Source of the DNA: Pseudomonas cavernicola
GTDB lineage: Bacteria; Pseudomonadota; Gammaproteobacteria; Pseudomonadales; Pseudomonadaceae
Assembly: GCF_003596405.1 (NCBI RefSeq)
Contig: NZ_QYUR01000002.1
Coordinates: forward strand, 310,001-374,000
Direction: 5' to 3'
Length of the DNA: 64,000 nt
A program made the position numbers and the translations under genes. Positions within the stretch are counted from its first letter, which is position 1; every line of letters starts with the position of its first letter. This document shows, piece by piece, positions 1-8,581 of the stretch. The notes beneath the pieces are model-generated. The model made no database searches, was not told where the DNA came from, and saw only the letters and a program-made list of their open reading frames with translations.

Positions 1-124
1 GGCCTCCTTCCGGGGCGGGATGACCGCTCCACATCGGTAAGCGGACGTTGAGTCCTCGCAGGGTCGAATGACTGGAACGGGTCGTTTTGAGCCGGTCGGA
101 GGGGCTCGCGCAAGTGCTCATCCC

Positions 125-196
125 GTTTGCAAATGCTTGGTCAGATCGAATGCAAATGACTGGTCCGTGCCAATGCAAACCGGCGGTCAAGTGAGG
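125..196. promoter_or_regulatory. Three 23-bp direct repeats (possible operator array)
   Basis: Three units begin at 128, 151 and 174 at an exact 23-bp period. Each starts TGCAAA and carries GGTC eleven to fourteen bases later. The outer ends form a 7-bp inverted pair, GTTTGCA at 125-131 and TGCAAAC at 174-180. The 271 bases left of the hydrolase stop hold no other recognisable feature. The spacing of about two helical turns suggests a multi-site protein-binding region for a gene beyond the left edge. That role is inferred. Confidence 0.4.
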
Positions 197-271
197 CGCA
201 ATTTCGCAGGCGGGAATGTCGGAAAACCGGGATGGCCACAGAGGTCTTCATGGCGCATTCCCGCCTGCCAA

Positions 272-997
272 TTATTTCAGGTGCTTGTCAAAGAACTCCG
301 CCGTGCGGGCATTGGCCAATCTCGCCGCAACAGCGTCGTAGTGCGCGCCCGCGTTGCGCGCGAACGCATGGTTACAGCCCGGGTAGAGATGGATATCTAC
401 CTGGTGGTTGCCCTGCAGAGCAGTGAGGATCCGCTGGCGCGTCTCGGGCGGGACGAATTCGTCCTCCTCGGCGATGTGCATGAGCAATGACTGGTTGATG
501 TTTGCCGCTTCGTCCAGATGCTGGTCGATGCCCACGCCGTAATAGGCCACCGCGGCGTCCGCATCCGTACGAGTGGCGGTCAGGTAGGCCAGCAGGCCAC
601 CCAGGCAGTAACCAACTGCCCCGACCTTTCCTGACGCGCCGGGAAGCTTCAGCGCCGCACTTATCGTGGCGGCGATGTCGGACACCCCGGCGTCGACATC
701 GAAGGCGGTGTAAAAGGTCATCGCCTTGTTCCACTCGTCTTGGGTTTGGTCGGTCAGACTGACGCCTGGCTCCTGGCGCCAGTACAAATCAGGGCACACG
801 GCGATATAGCCAAGGGCAGCCAATTGGCGACAGGTCTCGCGCATATCTGCATTGATGCCGAAGATCTCCTGGATCACCACAATAACCGGGGCAGAATCCG
901 CCTTCGGCAAGGCGACGAAGGCCGAAAAATCGCCATCGGGCGTCGTGATCACGAGCGCGTTGCTGTCCGCGTTTTGAGTATTCGTGGGCGTGCTCAT
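272..997 (-). CDS. Dienelactone hydrolase family protein
   Basis: Predicted cytoplasmic alpha/beta hydrolase of 241 aa, the usual size for the dienelactone hydrolase family, which cleaves lactone or ester bonds. The family triad is visible: nucleophile Cys131 in GYCLGG, Asp179 in the EEDEF segment and His210 in CNHAF. Glu44 in IQEIFG matches the glutamate that activates the cysteine in the family. The start has AGGAA about seven bases upstream. No chlorocatechol genes lie nearby, so the substrate is unknown. It faces a decayed locus on its 5' side. Confidence 0.88.
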   Translation of the reverse strand: MSTPTNTQNADSNALVITTPDGDFSAFVALPKADSAPVIVVIQEIFGINADMRETCRQLAALGYIAVCPDLYWRQEPGVSLTDQTQDEWNKAMTFYTAFDVDAGVSDIAATISAALKLPGASGKVGAVGYCLGGLLAYLTATRTDADAAVAYYGVGIDQHLDEAANINQSLLMHIAEEDEFVPPETRQRILTALQGNHQVDIHLYPGCNHAFARNAGAHYDAVAARLANARTAEFFDKHLK

Positions 998-1071
998 CTG
1001 AAGTTTCCTCGTCGTGGGGGCTGAGATCGGGGAGCTGTTCGGCTACGGACTCAGCCCCCCGCGATGTAGCG

Positions 1072-1235
1072 CTAGTGGCCTGTGTGGCTAGTTCCATTAG
1101 TCAATTTCGGCGCCTGAAGCCCCGATACTGCGTTGCCGCTCCTCACCATAGCCCACTATGACTCGTCACGGAGCCTTGTCTCAGGACTCCAGGCATCCGA
1201 ACTTGAGTTAACCAACTAGCCGTACAGGCCACTAG
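1072..1235. mobile_element. MITE-like element, family 1, copy 1
   Basis: A 164-bp element with near-perfect 22-bp terminal inverted repeats starting CTAGTGGCCTGT. The arms continue to pair imperfectly toward the centre, so the whole unit can fold as one long hairpin. It has no transposase gene. A second copy lies at 15547-15711. The CTAG at both ends fits insertion into a CTAG target with TA duplication, as known for IS630-type transposases; that link is inferred. This copy cuts an isochorismatase-family gene fragment. Confidence 0.85.
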
Positions 1236-1397
1236 CACCTGCTTGAGATCGGTTGCTCGGAACGAGTTGATGTAGTTTTTGAGCACGACGGGCTCATCGG
1301 GTCGATTTAGAACTGTTGGATGAATCTGGCCCCCTTCAGATCCCGGAGCGAAGAAAGGTGCATCCTCGGTGGAAAATTCATGGCGAATGTGAACGAC
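1236..1397 (-). pseudogene. Isochorismatase-family hydrolase fragment
   Basis: On the minus strand this stretch encodes about 54 residues typical of the middle of isochorismatase-family hydrolases, including VVHIRHEF, APFFAPGSEG, QIHP and INSFRATDLKQVL. The downstream part, where the catalytic cysteine would lie, is replaced by the element at 1072-1235, which interrupts right after DLKQVL. The upstream part with the catalytic Asp is also missing, and plus-strand AraC sequence lies there instead. It is a remnant and cannot be functional. Confidence 0.7.
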
Positions 1398-1544
1398 CAG
1401 ATCGCATGGGCCGTGGGATACCAGGACCCCGGTGCCTTTCGCAAAGTCTTCCACAAGGTCATAGGGCTTTCGCCCTGGGACTACCGCCGCCGTTTCAGCG
1501 TTAGCAAGATCGGTCATCAATCGACGATAGAAACCTCCTCGTGA
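1380..1544 (+). pseudogene. C-terminal fragment of GlxA-like AraC regulator
   Basis: The plus strand encodes about 55 residues ending an AraC/XylS DNA-binding domain. The second helix-turn-helix is recognisable: DQIAWAVGYQDPGAFRKVF, then GLSPWDYRRRF. The amidase-like sensor domain and first HTH are absent. It abuts, and slightly overlaps on the opposite strand, the isochorismatase fragment. GlxA-type regulators are often encoded next to isochorismatase-like enzymes, so the two pieces probably come from one locus collapsed by deletion. Confidence 0.7.
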
Positions 1545-1757
1545 TCTTGAAAACAGACGGAAAGCTACAATTGAATCCCCGGTTATTTTGAGATCCCCGA
1601 GTGGCCACTTTGAACCGTTCTGAGCCTGTCGCGACCGGCTGAGGTCGGCCAGAGGCGGTCAGTCGCTCCAGTCTTGTCGATCGAGGCCTTGTGCAGACGA
1701 CTATCTGCTAGTCACGACCATTCTCAACCGTGACTGGACCCGACCAGGAGAAACACT

Positions 1758-2261
1758 ATGCAACGCATTCAAAAGATCACCCCATGCTTGTGGTTTGACG
1801 ATCAAGCCGAAGAGGCCGTTGCGTTCTATACCGCCATCTTTAGAGATTCCAAGATCGTAAGCATCAGTCGGTATGGGGAAGCGGGGTATGAGTTCCATGG
1901 GAAACCCGCGGGAACAGTAATGGCCGTGGCATTTGAACTGGATGGGCAGGCGTTTACTGCTCTCAACGGCGGCCCGTTATTCAAATTCAACGAGGCCATT
2001 TCGTTCCAAGTCAATTGCGACACGCAGGATGAGGTGGACTACTACTGGGGGAGGCTCTCTGCTGGCGGAGACGAAAAAGCACAACAGTGCGGCTGGCTCA
2101 AGGATAAGTACGGCGCCTCATGGCAAGTTGTTCCCAGCGTTTTGCTCGAGATGCTCAATGACCCCGACGCTGAAAAATCCCAAAGAGCCATGCAGGCGAT
2201 GCTGCAAATGAAGAAGATCGACATTGGCAAACTAAAACAGGCTTTTGCTGGAGCGAGCTAG
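1758..2261 (+). CDS. VOC family protein (PhnB/3-dmu-9_3-mt type)
   Basis: A 167-aa protein of the vicinal oxygen chelate superfamily, in the PhnB-like group often labelled 3-demethylubiquinone-9 3-methyltransferase. The N-terminus has the family pattern, with TPCLWFDDQAEEAVAFY and a fold of repeated beta-alpha-beta units. The C-terminus contains the hallmark GWLKDKYGASWQVVP followed by a helical tail. A good ribosome site, AGGAG, precedes the start. The name does not imply a real ubiquinone methyltransferase; substrate and metal are unknown. The gene stands alone. Confidence 0.85.
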   Translation: MQRIQKITPCLWFDDQAEEAVAFYTAIFRDSKIVSISRYGEAGYEFHGKPAGTVMAVAFELDGQAFTALNGGPLFKFNEAISFQVNCDTQDEVDYYWGRLSAGGDEKAQQCGWLKDKYGASWQVVPSVLLEMLNDPDAEKSQRAMQAMLQMKKIDIGKLKQAFAGAS

Positions 2262-2433
2262 CCTGGACATTCCCTGGGTGGAAAACCGCTTTTTTGGTCA
2301 ACCATTGCCTGCGAATGGCGGGCTCATCCCGGCACGGCTTGAATGTCTACCAGCGCTGCAGACCGTGGCGCCCTACAGTCGTGCTGCCCTCGGGTAGAAT
2401 ACCCGCTCCTTTGCACCGACTACCGCCTCGCCC

Positions 2434-3678
2434 ATGACTGACTCTGCCGACGCCAACGCCCACAGCCACCCAGTCGCCATTATTGGCGGCGGCCCCGCCG
2501 GACTGATGGCGGCAGAAGTGCTGGCGCTGGCCGGAGTTAAGGTCGAGCTGTTCGATGCCATGCCTTCGGTTGGCCGCAAGTTTCTGCTGGCTGGCGTCGG
2601 CGGGATGAATATCACCCATTCGGAGCCAAAGCAGGCGTTCCTCTCCCGCTACGGCACGCGCCGTGAACAGTTCGAACCGCTGCTGGCCAAGTTCGGCACC
2701 GATAGGCTGTGCGCGTGGATTCATGGCCTGGGCATAAACACCTTCGTTGGCAGCTCCGGGCGGGTGTTCCCCACCGATATGAAGGCCGCGCCCCTGCTGC
2801 GGACCTGGCTCAAGCGCCTGCGCGAGCACGGCGTGACTATCCATACTCGCCACCGCTGGTTGGGCTGGGATGCCGACGGCTGCCTGCGGATCGCCACGCC
2901 CGAGGGCGAGCAAGCCATACGGGCCGACGCCGTGCTGCTGGCCCTGGGTGGCGGCAGCTGGGCGCGGCTGGGTTCCGATGGCGCCTGGGTGCCCTTGCTG
3001 GAGCAGCGCGGCGTGCAACTGGCACCTTTGCAGCCGAGCAATTGCGGCTTCGAAGTCGTGGGTTGGAGCCCATTGTTTCTAGAGAAATTCGCCGGGGCGC
3101 CGGTCAAGTCGACGGCCATCCGCCTGGACCAGGAACCAGCGCGATTGGGTGAGTTCGTGGTCACCGCCCAGGGCGTCGAGGGCAGCCTGATCTATGCGCT
3201 GTCCGCGCGAATTCGTGAGCGGATCAATGCCGAGGGTGCGGCGACTATCCTGCTCGATCTGCTGCCGCAGAAAACCCAGCAGCAGGTCGAAGCGCTGTTG
3301 CGTAAGCCGCGGGGCAGCAAATCGCTGAGCAACCACCTGCGCAGCCAACTGGGCCTTGAAGGCGTGCGTGCCGGGTTGTTGCGCGAACTCAGCGACGCCG
3401 TGACCTTCGCCAATCCCGCCCTGCTCGCCGCGGCGATCAAGGCGCTACCGCTGACACTGGTGAAAACCCGCCCGCTGGACGAGGCCATCAGCAGCGCCGG
3501 CGGCGTGTCGTTCGAGGCCCTGGATCAGCAGTTGATGCTGAGGCAATTGCCCGGAGTGTTCTGCGCCGGCGAAATGCTCGACTGGGAAGCGCCCACCGGC
3601 GGCTATTTGCTCACCGCCTGCTTCGCCAGCGGCCGCGCTGCGGGGCTAGGCATATTGAAATGGCTGCAGCAGTGCTGA
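2434..3678 (+). CDS. BaiN/RdsA-like flavoprotein (TIGR03862 type)
   Basis: An FAD-dependent protein of 414 aa in the HI0933/BaiN family. The N-terminal dinucleotide-binding motif AIIGGGPAGLMAAE is near residue 14, followed by the family-typical KFLLAGVGGMNITHSE segment. The C-terminus has FCAGEMLDWEAPTGGYLL, the second flavin-contact region. Family members are linked to FAD-dependent reductions, but this one's substrate is unknown. It converges with the aldehyde dehydrogenase gene across a gap holding two hairpins. No strong ribosome site is evident. Confidence 0.85.
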   Translation: MTDSADANAHSHPVAIIGGGPAGLMAAEVLALAGVKVELFDAMPSVGRKFLLAGVGGMNITHSEPKQAFLSRYGTRREQFEPLLAKFGTDRLCAWIHGLGINTFVGSSGRVFPTDMKAAPLLRTWLKRLREHGVTIHTRHRWLGWDADGCLRIATPEGEQAIRADAVLLALGGGSWARLGSDGAWVPLLEQRGVQLAPLQPSNCGFEVVGWSPLFLEKFAGAPVKSTAIRLDQEPARLGEFVVTAQGVEGSLIYALSARIRERINAEGAATILLDLLPQKTQQQVEALLRKPRGSKSLSNHLRSQLGLEGVRAGLLRELSDAVTFANPALLAAAIKALPLTLVKTRPLDEAISSAGGVSFEALDQQLMLRQLPGVFCAGEMLDWEAPTGGYLLTACFASGRAAGLGILKWLQQC

Positions 3679-3766
3679 ACCGATAAACAGTTGCCGGGTA
3701 GCGGGCTTACCCACTCAAGGCAAAGAGCAGCCCACCTAGGGCATCTTCTGCACCATCGCAAAGAGC

Positions 3767-3836
3767 AGACGCAGAGCGTCTTGGGCTGCATTCCTTTGCT
3801 GCGCGTGGGTACGCCGCCTGAGACGCTCCGCGTCTC
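3767..3836. terminator. Paired short hairpins between convergent genes
   Basis: Two perfect short palindromes sit between the convergent flavoprotein and aldehyde dehydrogenase genes: AGACGC-AGA-GCGTCT at 3767-3781 and GAGACGC-TCC-GCGTCTC at 3820-3836. They share the same stem sequence. No clear U-tract follows on either strand, so a transcription-end role is a guess from position. Confidence 0.35.
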
Positions 3837-3844
3837 GCTCGGGT

Positions 3845-5317
3845 TTACTTCAGATACCAACCCCAAGGCTCGGTGCCGATATATTCAGTCACCTGTTTCA
3901 CTTCCAGGTAATTCTCCAGCCCCCAGCGCCCCAGTTCACGGCCAATGCCGCTGTGTTTCATGCCGCCCCACGGCGCTTGGGGAAAGGTCGGCTGCGAACA
4001 GTTGACCCAAACGATGCCAGCACGCAGGGAATTGGCCACCCGCGCGGCTCGCTCCAGATCGCTGCTCATCACCGCGCCGGCCAAGCCGAAGCGGCTGGCG
4101 TTGGCCATGCGCACGGCATCTTCTTCACGCTTGAAGCGCTTGATGCAGAGCAGCGGGCCGAACACTTCCTCGCGCCAGATGATGCTGTTCTCTGCCGGTT
4201 CATCGAAGATCGTCGGCTCGATGAAGTAACCGCTATGCAAGTGCGCCGGACGCTTACCGCCGGTGAGCAGCCGCGCGCCGCTGGCCTTGCCCTGCTCGAT
4301 GAAACCAATGACCTTGTCATGCTGGCCCTGGCTGACCAACGGGCCGAGCTGTACGCCCTGTTCCAGGCCTTGACCGATGCGGATGTTGCGGGTGGCTTCG
4401 ATCAGCCGTTCGAGCAGCCGCGCGGCGATGCCTTCCTGCACCAGCAGGCGTGAGGTGGCGCTACAGACCTGGCCCTGGTTCCAGAAGATGCCGAACAGAA
4501 TCCACTCCACGGCCGCCTCGACATCGGCATCGTCGAAGACGATAAAGGCCGACTTGCCACCCAGCTCCAGGCTGATGTTTTTGATATCCGCGGCGGCGGC
4601 CGACATGATCTTCGCGCCGGTCGGCACACTGCCGGTGAAGGCCAGTTTGTCCACCATCGGGTGCTGGCTTAGCGGGCCGCCGGCCTCGGCGCCAAGGCCG
4701 GTCACCAGGTTCAGTACCCCCGCCGGCAGGCCGATCTTGTCGGCTGCCGCGGCCAGTTCCAGCGCCGTCAGTGGCGTCAGCTCGGAGGGTTTCAGCACTA
4801 CCGTGGCACCCGCAGCCAGCGCCGGTGCGACTTTCCACGAAGCCATCAGCAACGGGTAGTTCCAGGGGATGATCTGCCCCGTCACCCCGACCGGCTCACG
4901 GCGAACCCGGCAGCGGAAACGCTCATCCGGCAGCGCCAGCGGCTCGTCCTGGCGGCTGTCCAGTTCCCGCGCCAGCTCGGCGTAATAACGGAAGCAGCCA
5001 ATCGCATCGGCGATATCCCACTGCGCTTCCGGCAGCGGCTTGCCGTTGTCGCGCACCTCAAGCAGGGCCAGCGCATCCTGGCCGCCCTCCAGTTCGTCCG
5101 CCAGGGCCTCCAGCCAACCCGCGCGCTCGGCGCCGCTGGTCTGCCCCCAGCCATGTTCGAAGGCTCGCCGGGCGGCGCGCACGGCATGGTCGATGTCTTC
5201 TTCAGTGCCGGCCGGCACGCGCTGGATGACTTGCTCGCTGGCCGGGTCAAGCACCTCGAAGTAACCACCCAGATCCGGGCTGACCCACTCACCGTTGATA
5301 TACAGCTGATCGCGCAT
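3845..5317 (-). CDS. Aldehyde dehydrogenase (betaine/amino-aldehyde type)
   Basis: NAD(P)-dependent aldehyde dehydrogenase of 490 aa, cytoplasmic. Catalytic residues are in place: Asn153 in PWNYPLL, Glu251 in LELGGKS and Cys285 in GQVCSA. Overall character is closest to betaine/gamma-aminobutyraldehyde dehydrogenases. The start was set at an ATG with an upstream GGAGAG. An open frame continues upstream, but that part is the permease gene read out of frame. It is the last gene of a polyamine-type ABC importer cluster, suggesting oxidation of an amino-aldehyde from the imported amine. Substrate is inferred. Confidence 0.9.
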   Translation of the reverse strand: MRDQLYINGEWVSPDLGGYFEVLDPASEQVIQRVPAGTEEDIDHAVRAARRAFEHGWGQTSGAERAGWLEALADELEGGQDALALLEVRDNGKPLPEAQWDIADAIGCFRYYAELARELDSRQDEPLALPDERFRCRVRREPVGVTGQIIPWNYPLLMASWKVAPALAAGATVVLKPSELTPLTALELAAAADKIGLPAGVLNLVTGLGAEAGGPLSQHPMVDKLAFTGSVPTGAKIMSAAAADIKNISLELGGKSAFIVFDDADVEAAVEWILFGIFWNQGQVCSATSRLLVQEGIAARLLERLIEATRNIRIGQGLEQGVQLGPLVSQGQHDKVIGFIEQGKASGARLLTGGKRPAHLHSGYFIEPTIFDEPAENSIIWREEVFGPLLCIKRFKREEDAVRMANASRFGLAGAVMSSDLERAARVANSLRAGIVWVNCSQPTFPQAPWGGMKHSGIGRELGRWGLENYLEVKQVTEYIGTEPWGWYLK

Positions 5318-5337
5318 AGAGCTCTCCATCCGGGACG

Positions 5338-6147
5338 CTAAACGCCGGCTCGGCGGTTTTGCAGATAGCGGGAGGTGAACAGCAGCGCCAGCGAGGCGCA
5401 GATGATCACCGTGGATATGGCGTTGATCTCCGGCGTCACGCCACGGCGGATCGAGGAGAAGATGTAGATCGGCAGCGTGGTCTCGGAGCCAGCGACGAAG
5501 AAGGCGACTATGAAGTCGTCGAAGCTGAAGGTGAACGCCAGCAGGAAGCCGGCCAGCACCGCCGGGGCGATCTGCGGCAAGGTCACCCGCCAGAAAGTCT
5601 CCAGCGGCGGGGCATAGAGATCGGCCGAGGCCTCCAGCAGCGCGCGATCCAGCGCCTCGACGCGGGTGCGGACGATCACCATCACCAGCGCCATGGTGAA
5701 CAGCGAGTGTGCCGCCACCACTGTGGCGAAGCCCATGTTCAGCCGCGGGATGCCCAGATCCAGCGCCGCCAGCAGCGGATTGAGCAGGTCGAACAGACTG
5801 ATGAAGGCGATCAGGGTGGCGATGCCGATGACGATGCCGGGGATGATGATGGCGCTGTAGATCAGCGCCTCGAACAACAGCCGCACGCGCTTGCCGACCC
5901 GTTGCAGGCCGAACACCGCCAGGGTGCCGAACAGCGTGGCGATCACCGCAGAACACAGGCCGATCATCAGGCTGGTGGCGAGCGCCTCCATGATGAAGGG
6001 GTTGCCGAACGTCCGGCCGAACCACTGCGTCGAACAGCATTCGAAGGCCGCCGCATGGCGGCCAGCGTTGAAGCTGAACAGCATGATCAGCGCGATCGGC
6101 GCGTAGAGGAACAGATAGACCGAAGTCGAATAGCTTCTTAGCCACAT
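5338..6147 (-). CDS. Polyamine-type ABC transporter permease (PotC/PotI-like)
   Basis: Inner-membrane permease of 269 aa with about six hydrophobic segments. The cytoplasmic EAA loop that docks the ATPase is seen in EASADLYAPPLETFWRVTLP. The second-permease position, the short N-terminus and FSFDDFIVAFFVAGSETTLP match PotC/PotI proteins of putrescine and spermidine importers. Its ATG lies one base after the stop of the upstream permease, so the two are translationally coupled. Amine specificity cannot be read from the sequence. Confidence 0.9.
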   Translation of the reverse strand: MWLRSYSTSVYLFLYAPIALIMLFSFNAGRHAAAFECCSTQWFGRTFGNPFIMEALATSLMIGLCSAVIATLFGTLAVFGLQRVGKRVRLLFEALIYSAIIIPGIVIGIATLIAFISLFDLLNPLLAALDLGIPRLNMGFATVVAAHSLFTMALVMVIVRTRVEALDRALLEASADLYAPPLETFWRVTLPQIAPAVLAGFLLAFTFSFDDFIVAFFVAGSETTLPIYIFSSIRRGVTPEINAISTVIICASLALLFTSRYLQNRRAGV

Positions 6148-6148
6148 C

Positions 6149-7060
6149 TCAGAGCACTCCGTCCGACTGCTTGCCGCCCAAGCGCGCCACCAGTTTCAGG
6201 TAAAGGGCGATGATCGCCAGCATCATCGCCACCAAGGTCATGGCCACCGCGCTGCCGAACGGCCAGTTGCGCGATTGCAGGAACAGGTCGACCAGGGCGT
6301 TGCCGACGAAGAACACCTTGCCGCCACCGAGAATCGCCGGGATCAGGAACTCGCCCATCAGCAGGATGAACACCAACATCACCCCAGTGATCACCCCCGG
6401 CGCCGACAACGGCAAGGTGATGCGGCGAAAGGTCTCGAAGGCGCCCGCGCCGAGATCGCCGGAGGCTTCCAGCAGGCGCTTGTCGAGCTTTTCCAGGCTG
6501 ACGTAGATGGGGAACACCATCAGCGGCAGGTAGCCGTAGACGATGCCGATCAGCACCGCAGTCGGCGTGTTGATCAGGCGCACGTCGTCCAGGCCAAAGC
6601 TGGCCAGTAGCGCCGGAATGCCCTTGCCGCTGAGGATGAAGATCCACGCGTAGGTGCGGATCAGGAAGCTGGTCCAGAACGGCACTATCACCAGGGTCAG
6701 CAACAGCGACTTGTTGCGCTTGACCTTCACCGCCAGGAAGTAGGCCAGCGGGTAGGCCGCGAGCAGGCAGATCAGGGTGCCCGCCGGCGCAAGCACCAGG
6801 GTATTGGTGAAGGCCTTGGCTCGTGACGCCAAGTTCAGGTAGTTGTCCAGGGTCAGCCCTGCGCTGTAGCCGCCGACCGCGCTACGCTCGCCGAGACTGA
6901 ACACCAGGATGATCAGCAGCGGCAGCAACAACAGCAGCAGGAACCACAGGGTCGAGGGCAACAGCAGGAGCCAGGTGACCCGCCGACCGAGGCTCTTTCC
7001 GGCAACAGCTGGCTTAGCAGCGCTCGCCGCCTGAAGCGGGGCGCTAACGGCAATATGCAT
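6149..7060 (-). CDS. Polyamine-type ABC transporter permease (PotB/PotH-like)
   Basis: First permease of the importer, 303 aa, with about six membrane segments and an EAA loop reading EASGDLGAGAFETFRRITLP. The longer cytoplasmic N-terminus is usual for PotB/PotH. The start was chosen at the second in-frame ATG because AAGGA lies about eight bases before it. An ATG seven codons upstream lacks a clear site. It lies downstream of the binding-protein gene, separated by a 93-base gap holding a GC-rich hairpin. Confidence 0.9.
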   Translation of the reverse strand: MHIAVSAPLQAASAAKPAVAGKSLGRRVTWLLLLPSTLWFLLLLLLPLLIILVFSLGERSAVGGYSAGLTLDNYLNLASRAKAFTNTLVLAPAGTLICLLAAYPLAYFLAVKVKRNKSLLLTLVIVPFWTSFLIRTYAWIFILSGKGIPALLASFGLDDVRLINTPTAVLIGIVYGYLPLMVFPIYVSLEKLDKRLLEASGDLGAGAFETFRRITLPLSAPGVITGVMLVFILLMGEFLIPAILGGGKVFFVGNALVDLFLQSRNWPFGSAVAMTLVAMMLAIIALYLKLVARLGGKQSDGVL

Positions 7061-7107
7061 AGGTGAATCCTTACTCCGCATGGATCAGAAAGCCTCGCAC
7101 CAGCAGC

Positions 7108-7132
7108 CCCCTCTCCCCAGGAGGGAGAGGGG
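7108..7132. repeat. REP-like hairpin between binding protein and permease
   Basis: Perfect 10-bp inverted repeat, CCCCTCTCCC and GGGAGAGGGG, around a 5-base loop. The same stem recurs at 8530-8556. Inside an importer operon such a hairpin could stabilise the upstream binding-protein message or partly end transcription. The sequence shows only the structure. Confidence 0.65.
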
Positions 7133-7153
7133 AACTACCGAATCAGCAGAGAG

Positions 7154-8299
7154 CTACGCCGCCTTGAAGCGCGCCATCAACTCGGCGCGGGCCGGACTGG
7201 TGAGGGTCGCCGCGGCGCCGAACTCGAGGGTGCTGAGCTGCTCGGCGGCCGGATACATGATCGGGTCGTCGAGCATTGCCTTGGGCAGCAGCGCATCCAC
7301 CCGCTTGTCGCCGCTCGGGTAACCGTGGGCCTCCACCTCGCGCTTATTCACCTGCGGGTCAAGCAGGAAGTTGATGAAGGCGTAGGCCGCCTCGCGGCGC
7401 TCGGCGCTCTTCGGAATGGCGAAGAAGTCGCTCCACAGCTCGCCGCCCTCGCGGCCCAGGACGTACTGCATGCTCGGGATGTCGCGGCGCAGTTGCAAAG
7501 CGTCGCCGGTCCAGCACATGGCCATCCAGGCATCGCCGTTGCGCATGGACGGCTGGTAGTCGGAGTTGATCGCGAACAGGTGCGGCTTGACCTCCAGCAG
7601 CAGCTTCTCGGCATCGGCCAGCTCCTTCGGGTCCAGCGAGTTGAAGCTGTAGCCGAAGGACTTCAGGGCGTTGCCGATCACGGTCAACTGGTAATCGTGG
7701 ACCATCACTCGGCTAGACGCCGCGCCCTGGCTCAGCTCCCAGAACTCCTTCCAACTACTCGGCTTGCCGCTGAGCTTCTTGCTGTCATAGACGAAGCCGG
7801 TGGTGCCCCAGTCCTTCGGCACGGCGTAGACCTTGCCATTGACCACGCCCTGCTCCATGAAGCGTTTCTCGAAGGAGGCCGGATCGAAGTTCGGCAGCTT
7901 GGCGAGGTCCAACGGCTCGATCAGGCCCAGCTCGACATAGGTGCTGATGGTGTAGTTAGTCGGCACGAACACGTCCCAGCCGCTGCCGCCGGCCTGCAAC
8001 TTGGCGAGCATCTCCTCGTTGGAGCCGAACACGTTGACCTGCACCTGGGCGCCGGTGGCTTCGGCGAAGGCCGTGAAGTTCTCCGGGTTGTGGTAGTTCG
8101 GCCAGGTGGCTAGCACCACGCGGTCGCCGATCTTGCCCTTCTCGCCGGCGAAGGCCTGGCTGGTCAACAGACCGGGCATGTTGCTGGCGACGACCGCAGC
8201 GGCCAGGCCCAGCCCGGTGCGACCGAGAAACTCGCGCCGGGTGATGGAGCCGTTCTGCCAGCTGCGCATCGTCTTGATGAAGCTCTTACGTTCGTCCAT
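7154..8299 (-). CDS. Polyamine-type ABC transporter periplasmic binding protein (PotD-like)
   Basis: Periplasmic solute-binding protein, 381 aa, of the PotD/PotF type. A twin-arginine export signal is visible near residues 20-27 (TRREFLG) followed by a hydrophobic stretch and a SQAFA cleavage region, so export should be by Tat. Family features include YHNPENFTAFAEATG and DVFVPTNYTISTYVELGLIE. The start has GGGAGAG just upstream; an open frame extends another 51 codons but lacks this context. It sits between the ATPase and permease genes. The ligand, a polyamine or related amine, is inferred. Confidence 0.9.
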   Translation of the reverse strand: MDERKSFIKTMRSWQNGSITRREFLGRTGLGLAAAVVASNMPGLLTSQAFAGEKGKIGDRVVLATWPNYHNPENFTAFAEATGAQVQVNVFGSNEEMLAKLQAGGSGWDVFVPTNYTISTYVELGLIEPLDLAKLPNFDPASFEKRFMEQGVVNGKVYAVPKDWGTTGFVYDSKKLSGKPSSWKEFWELSQGAASSRVMVHDYQLTVIGNALKSFGYSFNSLDPKELADAEKLLLEVKPHLFAINSDYQPSMRNGDAWMAMCWTGDALQLRRDIPSMQYVLGREGGELWSDFFAIPKSAERREAAYAFINFLLDPQVNKREVEAHGYPSGDKRVDALLPKAMLDDPIMYPAAEQLSTLEFGAAATLTSPARAELMARFKAA

Positions 8300-8400
8300 C
8301 GCACTCTCCCGTCTGTTAGCTTTTGCTGTTGTTCTGCCTACTCGGGAACCGCCCGGAAACAACACACGACCGGGCTCCGCAGGGTCTGCCCTGCGCTTTA

Positions 8401-8581
8401 GAGCCTGTCTCGAATCTTTTCCGCAGCCCATAACGGCGTTATAGAACAGCAACAGGCCGCTTTTGCGCCTTCTCCCGTTTACGGGAGAGGGCTGGGGAGA
8501 GGGTTAGTGGGCCAAGACCCTCTCCCCCGGCCCCTCTCCCACAAGTGGGAGAGGGGAGTTTCCGAGATCCGAAACAGGTTC
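8401..8581. mobile_element. MITE-like element, family 2, variant C
   Basis: A 181-bp unit with inverted ends, GAGCCTGTCTCGAATC on the left and the complement of GAACCTGTTTCGGATC on the right. A 3-bp duplication, TTA, flanks it at 8398-8400 and 8582-8584. The right-hand TTA is the potA-like gene's stop codon read on the minus strand. The ends resemble the elements at 44368 and 47627, but the interior differs: it is filled with CCCTCTCCC hairpins. No coding capacity. Ends and TNA duplication suggest mobilisation by an IS5/IS1031-type transposase. Confidence 0.65.
8467..8557. repeat. Nested CCCTCTCCC/GGGAGAGGG hairpins
   Basis: Several inverted units built from TCTCCC and GGGAGA occur here, including CTCCCGTTTACGGGAG near 8472-8487 and CCCCTCTCCC-acaagt-GGGAGAGGGG near 8531-8556. 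They match the hairpin at 7108-7132, so a REP-like family appears nested inside the larger inverted-repeat element. Confidence 0.65.

Noticed and set aside
125..196. Possible CRISPR-like or origin iteron array
   Set aside because: Only three imperfect units with no spacers and no replication gene nearby; treated as a possible operator.
1143..1520. A 125-codon minus-strand frame
   Set aside because: Only residues from about 1397 to 1236 resemble a protein family. The rest is antisense of the AraC fragment or MITE sequence, so it was called as a gene fragment.
3845..6145. One long minus-strand frame of 766 codons joining the aldehyde dehydrogenase to upstream sequence
   Set aside because: The upstream part is the permease gene read out of frame; the dehydrogenase has its own ATG at 5317 with a ribosome site.
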